From Dicyema japonicum (taxonomy: Eukaryota; Dicyemida; Rhombozoa; Dicyemidae), in the NCBI GenBank assembly GCA_011109175.1, contig RDEW01000020.1, forward strand, positions 619,273-683,272: a stretch of DNA of 64,000 bases. The letters are read 5' to 3'. The translations under genes and the position numbers were made by a program. The notes under the pieces are model-generated. The model saw nothing but the letters and a program-made list of their open reading frames with translations, searched no databases and had not been told where the DNA came from. Positions 45,240 through 57,465 of this stretch are shown piece by piece. The first letter of the stretch is position 1, and every line of letters starts with the position of its first letter.

Positions 45240-46643
45240 TTGTTACTTGGTTTTTATTATTATTATTTATTTATAAATTTTATTTTTTATTTAACCAACC
45301 AGAAATAAGTTACGTATAAGTTAGTCTTGTAAACAAAATCCTACTCAAAATATAAAATAGTGCAATGTCCAATGAAAAGAATAATACAGGATGTGGCATT
45401 GTTTTTTCTCCTAAACCGATCCTAGGGATGTGATTGTGTCTTACAAGAATACGATGAAAATAACCATCTACTATTCATATCGGACCACCAAAAAGAGGTT
45501 TTGATTGAATCATCGAACGGGAGGGAAACTATCGCTGCAAAGAGATTCTCCTCACAAGATGTTGAACTTAACAAATCAGAATTAATGAAATCATTGGTTG
45601 ACTACCTATTATAACACAGTATTGATATCTCCTTGTTATAGGAATTCAGACTCGCAGTCTATTTTCCAATACAGAAATTTAAAAACTACTTCAAAAGAGA
45701 AGTGGTTCCCATGAGGGTGATCTGATTGCCCTCTTCCATTGGTGATCACCTCGAAATGCGGAGCTTACAATATCTCAAATAATTAATTTACCATAAACGC
45801 TCAGAAAATTGACATCCCTTAACCACAAGCACTTTTTGTAGGATCCTTACTGACTTCCAAAGAACACTCTGGAAAATCTCCTGTCAGTAAAAATGAACTT
45901 TGACCTTAAGAATTCACAACGTGGTACCTACTTGTAGCATAAAAGTCTTTAAAGACTACAAAAATCTATCAGACTGAGATTCGCCTGCGTTCGGTGTTGA
46001 CATCATCCATCTTTTGGTGGAAGAAAAGCCATGGACTTTGACATGGATTATCAGGACTTGTGGGAATAATCTGACTCTCTGGCTGTTTGCACGAGCCACC
46101 GGTGCAGATGTGTAATATGGTTGACTGTATAAGAATTTATGCAATCTCATGCCGACGGAGCGCTGGAAGAAGTTGAGGAGCAGATCGATTAATAAAATAA
46201 TTGCAGGAAGGCTTTAAACCGCTGGATATCATTACAGCTTGAGCTCCTGGACTAGAAACCACAAACAAAAGACTCAACAATTTCCCGTAGAAGATACTTA
46301 CTTGGGACACCACTTGTGTTGATAAATTTTCCGTTCTAACATCAAGCCAACTTTACAATAAATAACAATTAAATTTACACTAAACCAAAGGTTAAGAATA
46401 TCTTTGGTTAAAAAATAATCATTAACTGCAGGTTTTCGAGATTAGGTATCAGAGCTAATGAGAATGCTGATTGAGCAAAATGACTAATTTTATAACTAAG
46501 AGTTGCGTTAGAGACTTGTATATAAAACTTTAGGATCTGTATAAAGATGGAGAGATATTGCCGACTGACTTCAACCTTAACTCTGTTAACTCCATTTTAA
46601 ATAAATAAAGAAATTCAAAACTACTTTTTATGAATAACTTAAT
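45240..46643. other. No gene recognised; faint LINE endonuclease trace
   Basis: AT-rich DNAAF5 upstream flank to about 45350. Plus-strand 45385-45425 reads GCGIVFSPKPILG, which resembles an internal strand of APE endonucleases and might be LINE-A debris. The rest has no recognisable motif. Confidence 0.3.
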
Positions 46644-46715
46644 GGCTCCATGGCTCAGTGGTAGAGCGTCTGTCTAGTAAACAGAAGGTCGCGAGTTCGA
46701 TCCTCGCTGGAGCCT
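46644..46715 (+). tRNA. tRNA-Thr (anticodon AGT)
   Basis: A 72-nt tRNA: acceptor GGCTCCA/TGGAGCC; D-arm with A box TGGCTCAGTGGTAGAGC; anticodon stem TCTGT/ACAGA with loop CTAGTAA and AGT at 46676-46678; T-arm CGCGAGTTCGATCCTCG with B box. The discriminator is T, followed by a short T run as pol III terminator. No intron. Confidence 0.94.
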
Positions 46716-46778
46716 TTTATGTTTAAATTAAACTATTGACAAATAATTATTTTCTAAATACAGATTATAAAAATTAAC

Positions 46779-46900
46779 ATGTCGGGTTTATTATCTCCAC
46801 CATACAAGACCAAGAGAGTTTCTACTCAACTGTATACAACATGTCGGGTTTATTATCTCCACCATACAAGACCAAGAGATTTTCTACCCAACTGTGTTAT
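46779..46900 (+). repeat. 62-bp tandem duplication starting at an ATG
   Basis: Two head-to-tail copies (46779-46840 and 46841 to about 46900) begin ATGTCGGGTTTATTATCTCC and include CACCATACAAGACCAAGAGA. They differ by a few substitutions (GAGAGTTT versus GAGATTTT, CTCAACTG versus CCCAACTG). Both copies read MSGLLSPPYKTKR from their ATG. The unit lies 64 bp after the tRNA-Thr gene. Confidence 0.85.
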
Positions 46901-46934
46901 AATCTAGTCCGGACGTAAAATTCTATTTTTTAAT

Positions 46935-48329
46935 CTTACCTTATATTCATTACTGGTGATTGGAATGCCAGAACTGGAAAAGCAAGACCTGGTGGCTGCT
47001 GCATAGGACGACAGGAATCAGTGAAATTTTCCTTGCGAAGCATTTGTTCAATTCTCCTAGTCTTTTGACTTATCACAAATACAGCATTTAAACATTCTGC
47101 TAGAATACCTGGGTTGGATCTAGAACTGGAAATATGATCATTGATGGCCATTAAAAAGTCGTATTACGAAGATTCTTTCAACACAAAAGACAAAGGTGCA
47201 TTGAACCAAGAACAGAAAAGTCTCCTCTGCCCCAACCCTTAATGTTAAGAGAAACTCGAAGCAATTAAGTAGTTGAATTCCGTAGATCCGCTGAACCAGA
47301 CAACATCTCCGCAGAACTACTGAAGCTGAAACAATCCCACATATAATCAATCGTTTATTTAAGGAAGACAACTCCCTTGATATTAGTAAAGGATAATTGA
47401 TTCCATTACATAAACCTGGTAACCCCAGAGGGTCTTTATGCAAACAGAGACATAATTTTACTAACGACTCTTCAAAAAACTTTATCCATAATTGCACAGA
47501 ATAAAAGACTAAAGATATCTTTCTCTTGGTCAAAGTGGATTCAGAGAAAAACGGTCGATGGTCCATTTCATTATGCAAGAAATACAAAAGATCAATACAA
47601 GTCCTTGGAATTGACATGTCCCGAGTCTTTGCTTCAGTCCTCGAGAAATGCTTTTAAATGTTTTAAAACGTTTCTTCATCAGGAGGACATAAGACCATCT
47701 TGTAAAAATACACAATTATCAGTAAAAATTGGAAAATCATAGGAAGATTCATTAAATCGTCACGTGGGGCACCACAAGGAGATTGTTTATTTCCTATTTG
47801 TGGTTTATCTTGAAGTTACACAGAGTATTCAGATTAGTAGTCAAAGATAATTACTACGAGATAACTTACACCAATGATTTAGACTTTGCTGACCCATTCG
47901 TATTAACAATACTGACGTACAACTGTGCAACCTGGGGACTCTCAAAGTAGGAAACCAGAACCTGACAGCTTTTATAACTCTCTGTTGCGTAAAGATACAA
48001 TATCCGGTAAAGATCTCAAACTCGAATCTATAAAAGCGTAGCAAATTTCACAAACTATGGATATCTTAAAATCAAGATGGAGGCTTTTCATATACGAAAT
48101 GGAAATAGATACTCCTACAAATATTGTATTGGAAACGTACTTTACTCTATGCGGAGGAGCATTTGGTGGAAGGCCAAGAGCTACAATCTATTTTGAACCT
48201 GGGACTGAAAATTATAGGAAACTTGATAACTCACAAGAACTTGAATACTTAGAAAAAACAAGAAACAGGACTTGGAAGATGATAATTATCGAAACTGTTA
48301 TAAACGTGACACAAGGAAAGCTTAATTAA
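46935..48329 (+). mobile_element. LINE-A copy A10, long decayed copy
   Basis: The plus strand holds an endonuclease strand (IFITGDWNARTGK at 46945), then RT blocks across changing frames: EPDNISAELLK (47295), FHYINLVTPEG (from LIPLHKPGNPRG, 47400), RDIILLTTLQKTLS (47450), VVYLEV (47805), a remnant of the NCATWGL connection (47925) and a final 90-residue open frame ILKSRWRLFIYEMEIDTPTN...GKLN ending at 48329, which matches the C-terminus of copy A4. The catalytic motif is destroyed. Endonuclease and RT on one copy support LINE-A being APE-type. Confidence 0.7.
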
Positions 48330-48435
48330 CTTTATGAAGACCAAGTACATTGTCCCTTTGTGAATTGGCACTACAGGTTCAAATAGCATTTCTACATATT
48401 AGTTTGCTGTTTCCTCTAAATAATAATAAAGAAAA

Positions 48436-48959
48436 TCAATTGTAATTAACACTATGCAAACTGAATTCTCCTCTTTGGGGATTGGCCCTTTGTATCACCC
48501 TCACTGTTCCCTCGTATACCACTTGGGAAAGCAAATCACTAGACAAGACAGCTGTTTCTCTTGGTTCCTCTTTGACGTTACCTCCGAGTTCACAGTCTCT
48601 TGAGATAAGATAATTAGTAACTCTTGTAACCTCATCATCATAGTCATCAACTTTCAGACCATGTCTATGCTCGATTATCATGCACTCTAAAGTTTTTTAA
48701 TCGTCATTGTTTGGATGTACGCCCCTGTAGAGACATCCACGTTGAGTCTTTCCATATAGGACTTGTAGTACTTTGTTACTACTCCATCCCATGTCAAACA
48801 ATCTGAATTATTGTCATTTTGGCGTTGTGAATTTGTGCTACTTCCAAACAAGTTATTATGTGATAATATATAATCTGTGGTTTGTCTCCTCAATATAATG
48901 TGAATACCGATATCACACGTAACTCCATCCAAAACCATAAAAGGGGGAGGAAGAATCAA
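48436..48959 (-). CDS. Unrecognised conserved-looking protein, one apparent frame break
   Basis: Two minus-strand frames (48959-48687 and 48681-48436) join into one protein of about 174 residues if a T run at 48693-48698 (an A run in the gene) is one base too short. The joint then reads MTIKKTLECMIIEHRHG. Features: a hydrophobic PPPFMVLDGVTCDIGIHIIL start, a QRQNDNN low-complexity spacer, DVSTGAYIQTMTI, an acidic VDDYDDEV, and a basic end with VVYEGTVRVIQRANPQRGEF. There is no signal, membrane span or catalytic motif I can name. The start is uncertain: no ATG precedes 48932 in frame, so an upstream exon is likely. I do not recognise the family. Confidence 0.5.
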
Positions 48960-49329
48960 ATCTTGACAGATGTGGGGAAAATTAGTCCTTTATGTATTAA
49001 ACTACCATTTAACCTATATAATGATGCTGGGGTATTCGAAGATCTGCATAACACATTGGGAGTTTAATAAAATCTAACCAAAGTGTGTTACTACTCAATC
49101 AGAAAATTGAAAAAGATGATCATAAATATCATAGAGATGCTATGATTATTACCTCCAAATTTAGTAATTGATGTCAATCCCCCGCGATGGTGGAAGCCTA
49201 CAAGAAAAGTTCAATACTCAGAGTAACCGAAAGAAGAACAACTTGATTCAGCATGTAAAAGCCAAACTTACTGAACTGAAAAAACTAATCCAACAAATAA
49301 AAGCTTATTTATAAAAATAAAAATCGGTT

Positions 49330-49881
49330 AATGCAATCGTGTTCCCGGTTTTTCTATACGGCGCAGAATCATGGATACTGAAAAATTAATTCTTTTGTAC
49401 TGTGGTGCTGGAGGAAGTTACTAAGAATCCCTTGGACTTCCAAATAACAAACATCGATGTACTCAAACGGGTAGAGACGGACATTTCGCTAGAAGGAAGA
49501 ATCGAAAAACACAGATTAGCGTTCTTTGGGCATGTTGTCCACTCTGACTCCCAGGAAAGACCCATTATGCTGAGCAATATAACTGGGAAGAGAAGACCTG
49601 GCCGACCGAGGACTCGGTGGCTATCCACGGTAGAAGACGTCACGGGAATGCATATATCAAGGCTACTCCAAATTGCAACGGATCGGGAGAGTGGAGGAAA
49701 CTCGTTCATGAGATCTCCAAGGGTCGGACGCGACTTAATTGGACAACATAATATTGATAAAAATCAAAGATATGACGAGGGATATGCTTTGCTAGTATAT
49801 AAAAAGGTAAAAAAGAATGAATTGGGAAGAATCTGTGTTTGTATTAATGACATAAAGATTGTGGAGAAAAAACTTTGTTAA
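49330..49881 (+). mobile_element. LINE-D fragment, RT C-terminal tail
   Basis: The plus strand reads VFPVFLYGAESWIL, then, in an open frame from 49402, RVETDISLEGRIEKHRLAFF, GHVVHSDSQERPIML, GKRRPGRPRTRWLSTVEDVT and a QIATDRES end. This is the post-RT region of RTE/CR1-like LINEs (KL.W.GHV.R....GKR..GRP..RW.D.V.......A.DR..WR). It is distinct from the LINE-A tail, which has RLFGHILRMD and a different end. The frame continues to 49881 without similarity. Confidence 0.75.
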
Positions 49882-50898
49882 CGAAAACGATTTATTTTGG
49901 TAGAATATTTGTAATAAGCACTTTGGATGGACAAGAGACTAACTTAGACAGAATTTATTAAAAAAGCATTCTCGAAGTAATTAAACACATTCAGATTATA
50001 GAACTAGTAGGTATGATATAGTGTACAACTTCTCTCTAAAGTCATATTGATTAATGACCACCCCTGTGAAGTTGTCAAGATAATACACGAAAGTATAGTC
50101 CAACTGAGTGGTTCTACACTAAAATTGCCTATCTTATCCCTAAGAAAGACGTGTGCTATACCACAAATACTATTTACATGTCCAATTTATGTATTAGTTG
50201 GCTACCAAGTGTGTCAACATAAAATTTTCATATAAGCTAGTTATTGATAACCCTGACCAAAGATCTCATCTGTTTATATTTTCTCGAAAGAAAACACAAA
50301 GATGATGATGAAGGAGGTTACTACTTTTTCTGAAGCCGCTATAGAAGCTTGCTACTAGTGTGTTTGGCGTGGGATCTGAAGCTAGTTCGCTTGACAGAAT
50401 GAATGGATGTCGATAGCTTGGGGTACTAGAGGATAGAATAGCAACATCTTGAAAAACGAAGTGTTGAAGTTAATATTTAAAGGGGATAATAAATTTTTAA
50501 TCGAACAAATACGGAGGAAGCAATCGAATTGAACTCTTTTCGAGTGTTGATAATATCAAAGTTGGCTGATCATCTGGTAGTTATCGCATGGAAATAGTTT
50601 CCTGCGTCAGGATTGCTATATCTTATACAGGAACGCAATTTATTCTTCAACTATGGTGGAGAAAATTGAAGCCACTGTAATTTTGCCAAGAAAAGTGTCT
50701 ACTACTTGGGAGCAATATGTGGTCACATGTTAACATGAGGTATTTAAATGCATAATCTGTCGTCAATGTGGGATTAAGATGACTAAGTGACTAAGAGATA
50801 CTCCATGTATTGATATTCTATTGATCTGTTTGTGATGACTAGGACTATCAATGAGTAGTTATAGTGAAAGAAACCAAAATATCCATAATTAACTAATA
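49882..50898. other. No gene recognised
   Basis: About 1 kb between LINE-D and the 3' end of the myosin gene. A 62-residue frame (50047-50235) has no domain. Confidence 0.3.
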
Positions 50899-53800
50899 TT
50901 ATCTTTTAGATCTTAATATTATGAAAATACATACTTTTTAAGTCTGCTGATTTCATTTTGGAGATCTTGTACTTGTTCCTCAAGTTCTTCTTTAATAAAA
51001 TTAATTTTCTTTAATTTATTTTTACTAGAATCAGCGTCATCTTCAGCTTCTTCATATTGTTTTTTAATAGACCTGTATCGTGACATGAGTGTGTCATACT
51101 AATAATATATTATCAAATAACATCAGATTTGTATTTGTCAATATCCCCCTGTAGTATTTCTGTGAGTGAGACTGCCTCCTTCATTTTCTTGTTTGCTATT
51201 TTTAATTTCTTATCTGATTCTTGTCGTTGTCTTTATAAACATAATGATAAACCTAATCTCCTCATCAATCTGAGTTTCAATAAAATCACATTTCTTTAAT
51301 TTTGATTGTAAATTATTATTTGTGTTGTTACATTTATCTATTTCTAATTGCATTTCCTCAATTTGAGCGTTCAATTCTTTGTTTTTCTTATCATTCATTG
51401 TGATCTGCTTTAATGATTTCTCAAAATTATTCTTCAATAATGACAATTCACTCATATTTTGCTCTTTCTTACATTAAATTAGTAATCTACCCAAATGCTT
51501 GATTTTCTAAGTTCATCCTCCAATTCCTCAAAATTAGTCCTTTCCTCCTCCAGATCTGCCTTGAGATTATTGACTGTCTTCTTCAAAAGTGAATTCTCAT
51601 GATGAGATTGAGATCTAAAATTACAATATAATCTACAATTTATTAGACAGTGACTCTAATTCCTCAGTGTTATGATCCCTATCAGATGTAACATTCTTTA
51701 GAGCATGCTGTAGTTGTTCTATTCTCTCACTCATTTCCTTTCCTGCACTCACTGATGACTGAATCTTTGATTGCAGTTGATTACACGAAGAACTCAATGT
51801 ATTATTCTCATTTTGAAGATTTTCCAATGTAGATAACTTTTCTTTGTACAAATTCTAACATTTTATTAATATTTACATTTTGCTTTTTATTTTGTTTACC
51901 AAGTTCTTCCACAGTTTCCTCAAGTTCATTTATCCTCTCGAATGCACTCACAGAGTCATTCTCCATTTTCTTTTTAGCTGTAATAGCTGCTGTCTTTGCC
52001 TTTCGTTCATCTTCCAATTCATCCCTAATTTCTTCAATCTACAATATACTTAATAAACACACCTTTTTGGAAGTACTTCTTATCTTTTCTTCATATTCAT
52101 CACTCAATTCATTCAAACGACGACAATTATCAGTACGTTCTGCTTGAAAGGCTACTTCCTTTCGACTCATTCACTCTGTGTAGTGTACAACTCATCCTGT
52201 AATTCCTCCAGTTGACATGACAGGTCATCAGTCTTCCTCTTATATTCCCTCAACTGACTTTTCATATTGACATTCTACAATATTATTTCATTTAAAACAT
52301 CAGCAGCCTCTCCCGAAACTGTAGACTTTACATCACTCAATTCCTTAGTGAGGACCATCTGTTTTTTAGTCAATTCATCATTTTCGTTGTTCTTTTCCTC
52401 CAATTCTCTTGTAAGTGATAATAATTTGCTTTCACTATTTCTAATCTCCTGTTCAAGCTTGTCCTTCTCTTTAGTCAAACTAATAATGAGTAATATAATA
52501 CTTATCATTCAATGACTTTACTTCACTCATTGCAATATCAAATTTCTTTTGCTTCTTTCCTTGTTCTGACAATGCAAGCTCATTTGACTCAATCAATGTC
52601 ATTGCATCCATCAACTTTTCATTATTATAATCATCACCTCCTGCTGGTAAGTTGAACTTGCCTTCTCTGCCTTGTGCTTTAAACTTGATAATATTTCTAA
52701 TTCTATTTTCATACTTTCCAATTCTTTCTGTAATTTCTTTAAACTATTCTCCTTCTCTTCCCTCTCTTCATTTGTCATTCTCATTTCCTTTAAAGCATCA
52801 TCATACTTTATATTCATTACTACAATTACCTTTGACTGTAATTGACTTAGTTGACGTCCTTTTACTTCTGAATTTGAATATTCTTCTTCAATTTGGTCAT
52901 TTAATTCTGATATTTTACTCTCCAGTCTGTTTATCTGACTATTACTCTTCCTAACTGAATCCTGCTCGTCTTGTAATTTTGAGTTCACGTCTTCCAATCT
53001 ATCTACTGTGGCTTTCAACTTTCTTTCCAATTCAGTAGTATTATTTTCTAATTTATCATTAATTTCTGTTAATTTTGTAATTTCATTCTAATCATTATTA
53101 AAACATTACAACCTTGCTTTTATTTATTATCTCGATTAAATCACTATTTTGCTTCTCATACTCACTATTCTTATTACCTAAATTAATAAATAAATATTCC
53201 ATTTAAATAAATTAATAAAATATTATTACCCATTTCCATTATTTCATTCTCTAATTGCTTTCGTTTTTTATCCCCATCTTGTTTTGACTTGACAATATTG
53301 CTATTCTCCCCCATCATCTCTTCTTTCTCATTCTCTAACACCTTTACTTTCTTTGTTAACCCATTTTCACTCTAATTTTATTATAATATTCCACCTTCTT
53401 TAGTGATTCCAGTTCTTCTTTAAGTTGACTTATCGTTTCATTTGCTTGCTTTTTATGACTTCTCAGTGCATCCTCGTTTGATATCTTTGTCTCTTCCAAC
53501 TTCTTCTGAAGACTAATCACTTTGTTTTCCTTTTCACGCACCAAATTACGCTCGGCCTCATTCAAATTGGCAGTCTCTTCTTGCTGCTGTGTGATTTCAT
53601 CAATTTCCTTAATTGTAACTTTAATCAACTTTTAATAAATCATGTTTTGCCTTTTCTAGATTTTTCTTCTTTTGAACTTCTGTCTCTAATTCTTCCTTTA
53701 ACTCATCAATTGTGTATTTCAGTTCCCTGTTTGTCTTTATGGCAGTCTCCTTTTGCATTGCCTCCTCTTCCGCCCTTAATATGTCACTTTAACATCAAAC

Positions 53801-56800
53801 TTTGAGGAAACAACAGTTAACTGTTCAGTCTTAGAAGACAAATTTTGGGTTAATCGTTGAATATCTGTATTTTTCTTTTCAATATTTTCTTGAAGTTCAG
53901 CGTGGTCATCCTCTAATTTTCTATAAAGTTTTTGTATATTTGATTTGTCCTAAAATATGAATTTGTAATAAACAGTGGTTTCCTTTTGTAGTTGATTATG
54001 TAATTCTTCAATGTGTGTTTCCAACTTTTTAATGGTCTTTTGCATATTCTTACTTTGGTCTTGCTCAGCATGGAACAATTCCTCAGTTTTTGCATATTAG
54101 ACTCCACAATCTTCTTTTCCTTAGCAACCTATAATAAGTATTAAATGACATTATCCAGTAAATGCATTTTATTTGAAAGATCGTCTGTCTGTTCCTGCAA
54201 TCGTTGTTCTATAGTGCTTTTGTCCTGCTTTAGTTTGGCATGCTTTTCCTCCTGTTCTTTCAATCTACTCATTTTAATAAATATTACATTCTCTCGGATT
54301 CTGATAATAATTCTCTCAGTTGGTTTATTTCCCCTTGATTCTTTTTGTATGCTGTTTCCATTTCCTGCATATCCTCGTTCATAACATCAATAAGAGTCTC
54401 CAATTCTGTAATCTTCTTGAGGAGTTGGCTTATTTCCTTGAATAAAGGGAAATAGACTTGTTGATTGTCGTCATTTCGTTCAGACTCATCTGCTAGTTTT
54501 TGTGACTTGTCTGATATCTCATGTTCGAGTTTGTCTATTTGTCGTTGTCTTTGTTCGTCAAGAGCCGTCAATTTTTCATATTTATCTCTGAGAGAGTGAA
54601 GCTCATTTTCTCTGTCTTTTTTCTCATCATCTTGTTTCTTAAAGTCAACAAGTGGTAATAACTAATGAATAAGGAATAAGACAACTTTACTGTACAATTT
54701 AAACCACGACCACTCCCTAAGGTTTATATAATTTTTGCAGTTCTGTTGAATAACATGTATACTAGACAATAAACTCTCCCTTTTTATATGATGTCTTACT
54801 ATAAGTAATCATATACTTTATGGACAGAAACATTCTGCACTGTGTGGTTAATTCAGTCACTATTAGGTTAAGTTTATTGTCCCTCTCTTCTTCCAGATTA
54901 GACAACACTCCTGCACGAAAGAATATCTTTGAGGTTCCCAATCTATACAGGGATGAGTCCAATTCCAGTTCATTAATCTATTTATTTAATAGAATAACCA
55001 TATTCTCTGTTGCTTTACGACTATCCATAAAGCTATCACGACTATTCATATCAACACTCGACACAAGCAGAACATATCTTTGAACGAAATTTTGGTAAAA
55101 GACTCTGTTTGGGAATCCTTGACGACATATTCTTATCCCCTCGAGGACTCCATTACATCGAAGTTGATCCAAAACAAGATGAGGATCAATAATTCCTGGC
55201 TATTCATATATAATAAAAATACCTTTTTTAATAGATTAGGAATTATACAACGAACAAAATGAACATTAGTCGTATACAGTGTATCAATTAATTTAGTCAA
55301 CTGTCCTTTATAGAGTTGAGACACTGTCCTCAACATTCCTCGTTTCTTTTTAGTATCATCCATGTGACCTACAATAAACTAAATTAATTACCTTCTTTCC
55401 ATATTTCAGCAATCAGAGAGTTTGATGAACTTGATAATACGGACGCAACATTGTCATTCAAAGGGTCAGCATTCTTGGTAATCCAGTCGACACAATAATA
55501 GTATACCTATATTCTATACATACACCTACCTTCCCAGCATAATGATAAATTCCAAAATCACTAAAAGTGGACAGTTTTTCTGAATTTATAAATTTATTCT
55601 TATTTTTATTTTGGGAGATGAGTTTATCAACTAATGATTGGTAAGTGGATTTGGGGAATAGGCATTCTTCATCGAGAATAGAGAGTATTCCCAGAGGCTG
55701 AGTAATTTATAAATAAACTTTTTCAATAAGGTCTATGGTTGGCTGTAAATCCAAACCAAAGTCAATAAAGTCCCAAGGAATATTTTCCTTTTTGTATTCC
55801 TCCTGTTCTAATATGAACATTGTGTGATTGAATAGCTGCTGTAGTTTCTCATTTGTAAAGTTTATGCAGAGTTGTTCGAATCCATTAATCTGTATAATAT
55901 TACAACAAACCTTAAATATTTCAAATCCGGCAATATCCAAAATTCCTATGAAATTTTCATGTGACAATTTATTTTTGTTTAATTGTTTGTTAATGAATGC
56001 AACAATGTAACCAAACAGTTTCTCATATGTAGCCTTTGCAATTGATTCCACTGAAAATATAGCCTTTATAAGTAATATGGACAACCTGGTCTTTGGTTTG
56101 TACCTTCTTTACAGTTTCTGACCCAACTTTAAATTTAGGATTTAGTATTGCCTGTGTGAATCCAACAATTTGAATTCCTAAAAGATGACACATTTTCTGA
56201 ACATCTAAAATAAATATAAAATTACATGAATTATCAGGAAGTGTTGCTTGGTCATTATTCCTCTCCCTTCCGAATATTATTTTCCCCAGAGTGAGTATGC
56301 CACACAATATTTGAAATATATTTTTGATGACTTCATCAGAAAAGCCAACATTTTGTAATGCTTTGAATGTCAGAGTGGGAGTATCATCTACGCCAATAAC
56401 GTGCATTTCTCCATTAGTGAAATATGGGTACTCCTTTATGTCCTCAAGCAAAAACTCGCCTATTATGTAAACAAGTCATAACCTGCAAATGGAAAGTCTT
56501 TAGAAAAAAGTTGATGAAAAATATGAAAATTCCGTTCATTGTCAGTTTGTCTTATGACTCTGCTCTTTTCAAGTAAATCTAAAAAATAAGTATGAGCCAA
56601 CATGTGTCAATATTGACAGAGGAAATGGATCCTGATGGATCGAAATAAATTTTAATGAATTTTCCCTGTAATGATTAGAAAGATAAACAAATCTAGAAGA
56701 ATTATCATTTTTAATAGTTTTAGCATTTCCGAATGATTCCAAAATGGGGTTAATTAATAGTAATCTTTGGTTAATATCCTCCTATTAATAAACAATAGTG

Positions 56801-57465
56801 ACAACCCCACATGATTTATCTGTCCTGGCAATATGAGCCAAATACTGAATTATCTTTTTAGTGTTTTCAGTTTTACCAGCCCCAGACTCACCCCTATATT
56901 TATTATAACAGATTACGTGCAGAGGATTGACTGGTTGTCACGACCTAATATATTTACTCAATCATACATTCTATCAAATTCTTATACGCAACTGACGAAA
57001 TGGCAAACACATGAGGAGGTACTTCTGTCTTTCTTTTCATGTTGTAAATATTTGCAATATCATTACTGTATATAGGAATACTTCTATATGGATTGATTAC
57101 CACACAAAATAGTCCTGAATATGTCTTTGTCTTAGTATTATATTTACATATATCAGTCCACTATTATAACGACTTGATATGTTGTGCAGCACTGATGCTT
57201 CATTCAAACATGTCAATTCACACATGTCCTCCACTTTATCAAACTTTGGGGGGTTCATTTTGTGCAAATCCATTTTTGATACTTTCTTACTTTCACCACT
57301 CTTCAATTTTACTGACACTTCTTCTCCATCTATATTTACTATGCTTGCTTCGACAAATCCTTTATCAACATCAGGAATCCATATCATCTTCTTACTAGCC
57401 CAGTCTTTGTCATCCTCAGTTATATTTCTTTCCAAGTATTTCAATCCTTCTGACTCGATACTCAT
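50899..57465 (-). CDS. Non-muscle-type myosin II heavy chain, complete, many exons
   Basis: Two-headed actin motor heavy chain. Starts [20 protein letters not shown] at 57465. Landmarks in order: [49 protein letters not shown] after a 23-nt intron (57125-57147); P-loop [10 protein letters not shown] at 56869-56892 after a 23-nt intron (56894-56916); switch I NDNSSRF near 56710; switch [10 protein letters not shown] near 55930; [40 protein letters not shown], closer to non-muscle than muscle myosin; [28 protein letters not shown]; then one diverged IQ region and a coiled-coil rod of about 1,100 residues ending SRLKK. A final 23-nt intron (50912-50934) gives the end SKR-stop at 50899; reading through it would stop at 50919. 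Every other exon joint I checked needs an intron of 21-24 nt and no frameshift. No nonhelical tailpiece. Confidence 0.93.

Noticed and set aside
50899-57465. Muscle myosin heavy chain
   Set aside because: The [17 protein letters not shown] block and sequence near the IQ region fit non-muscle II better; the organism may use it contractilely, but the sequence class is non-muscle.
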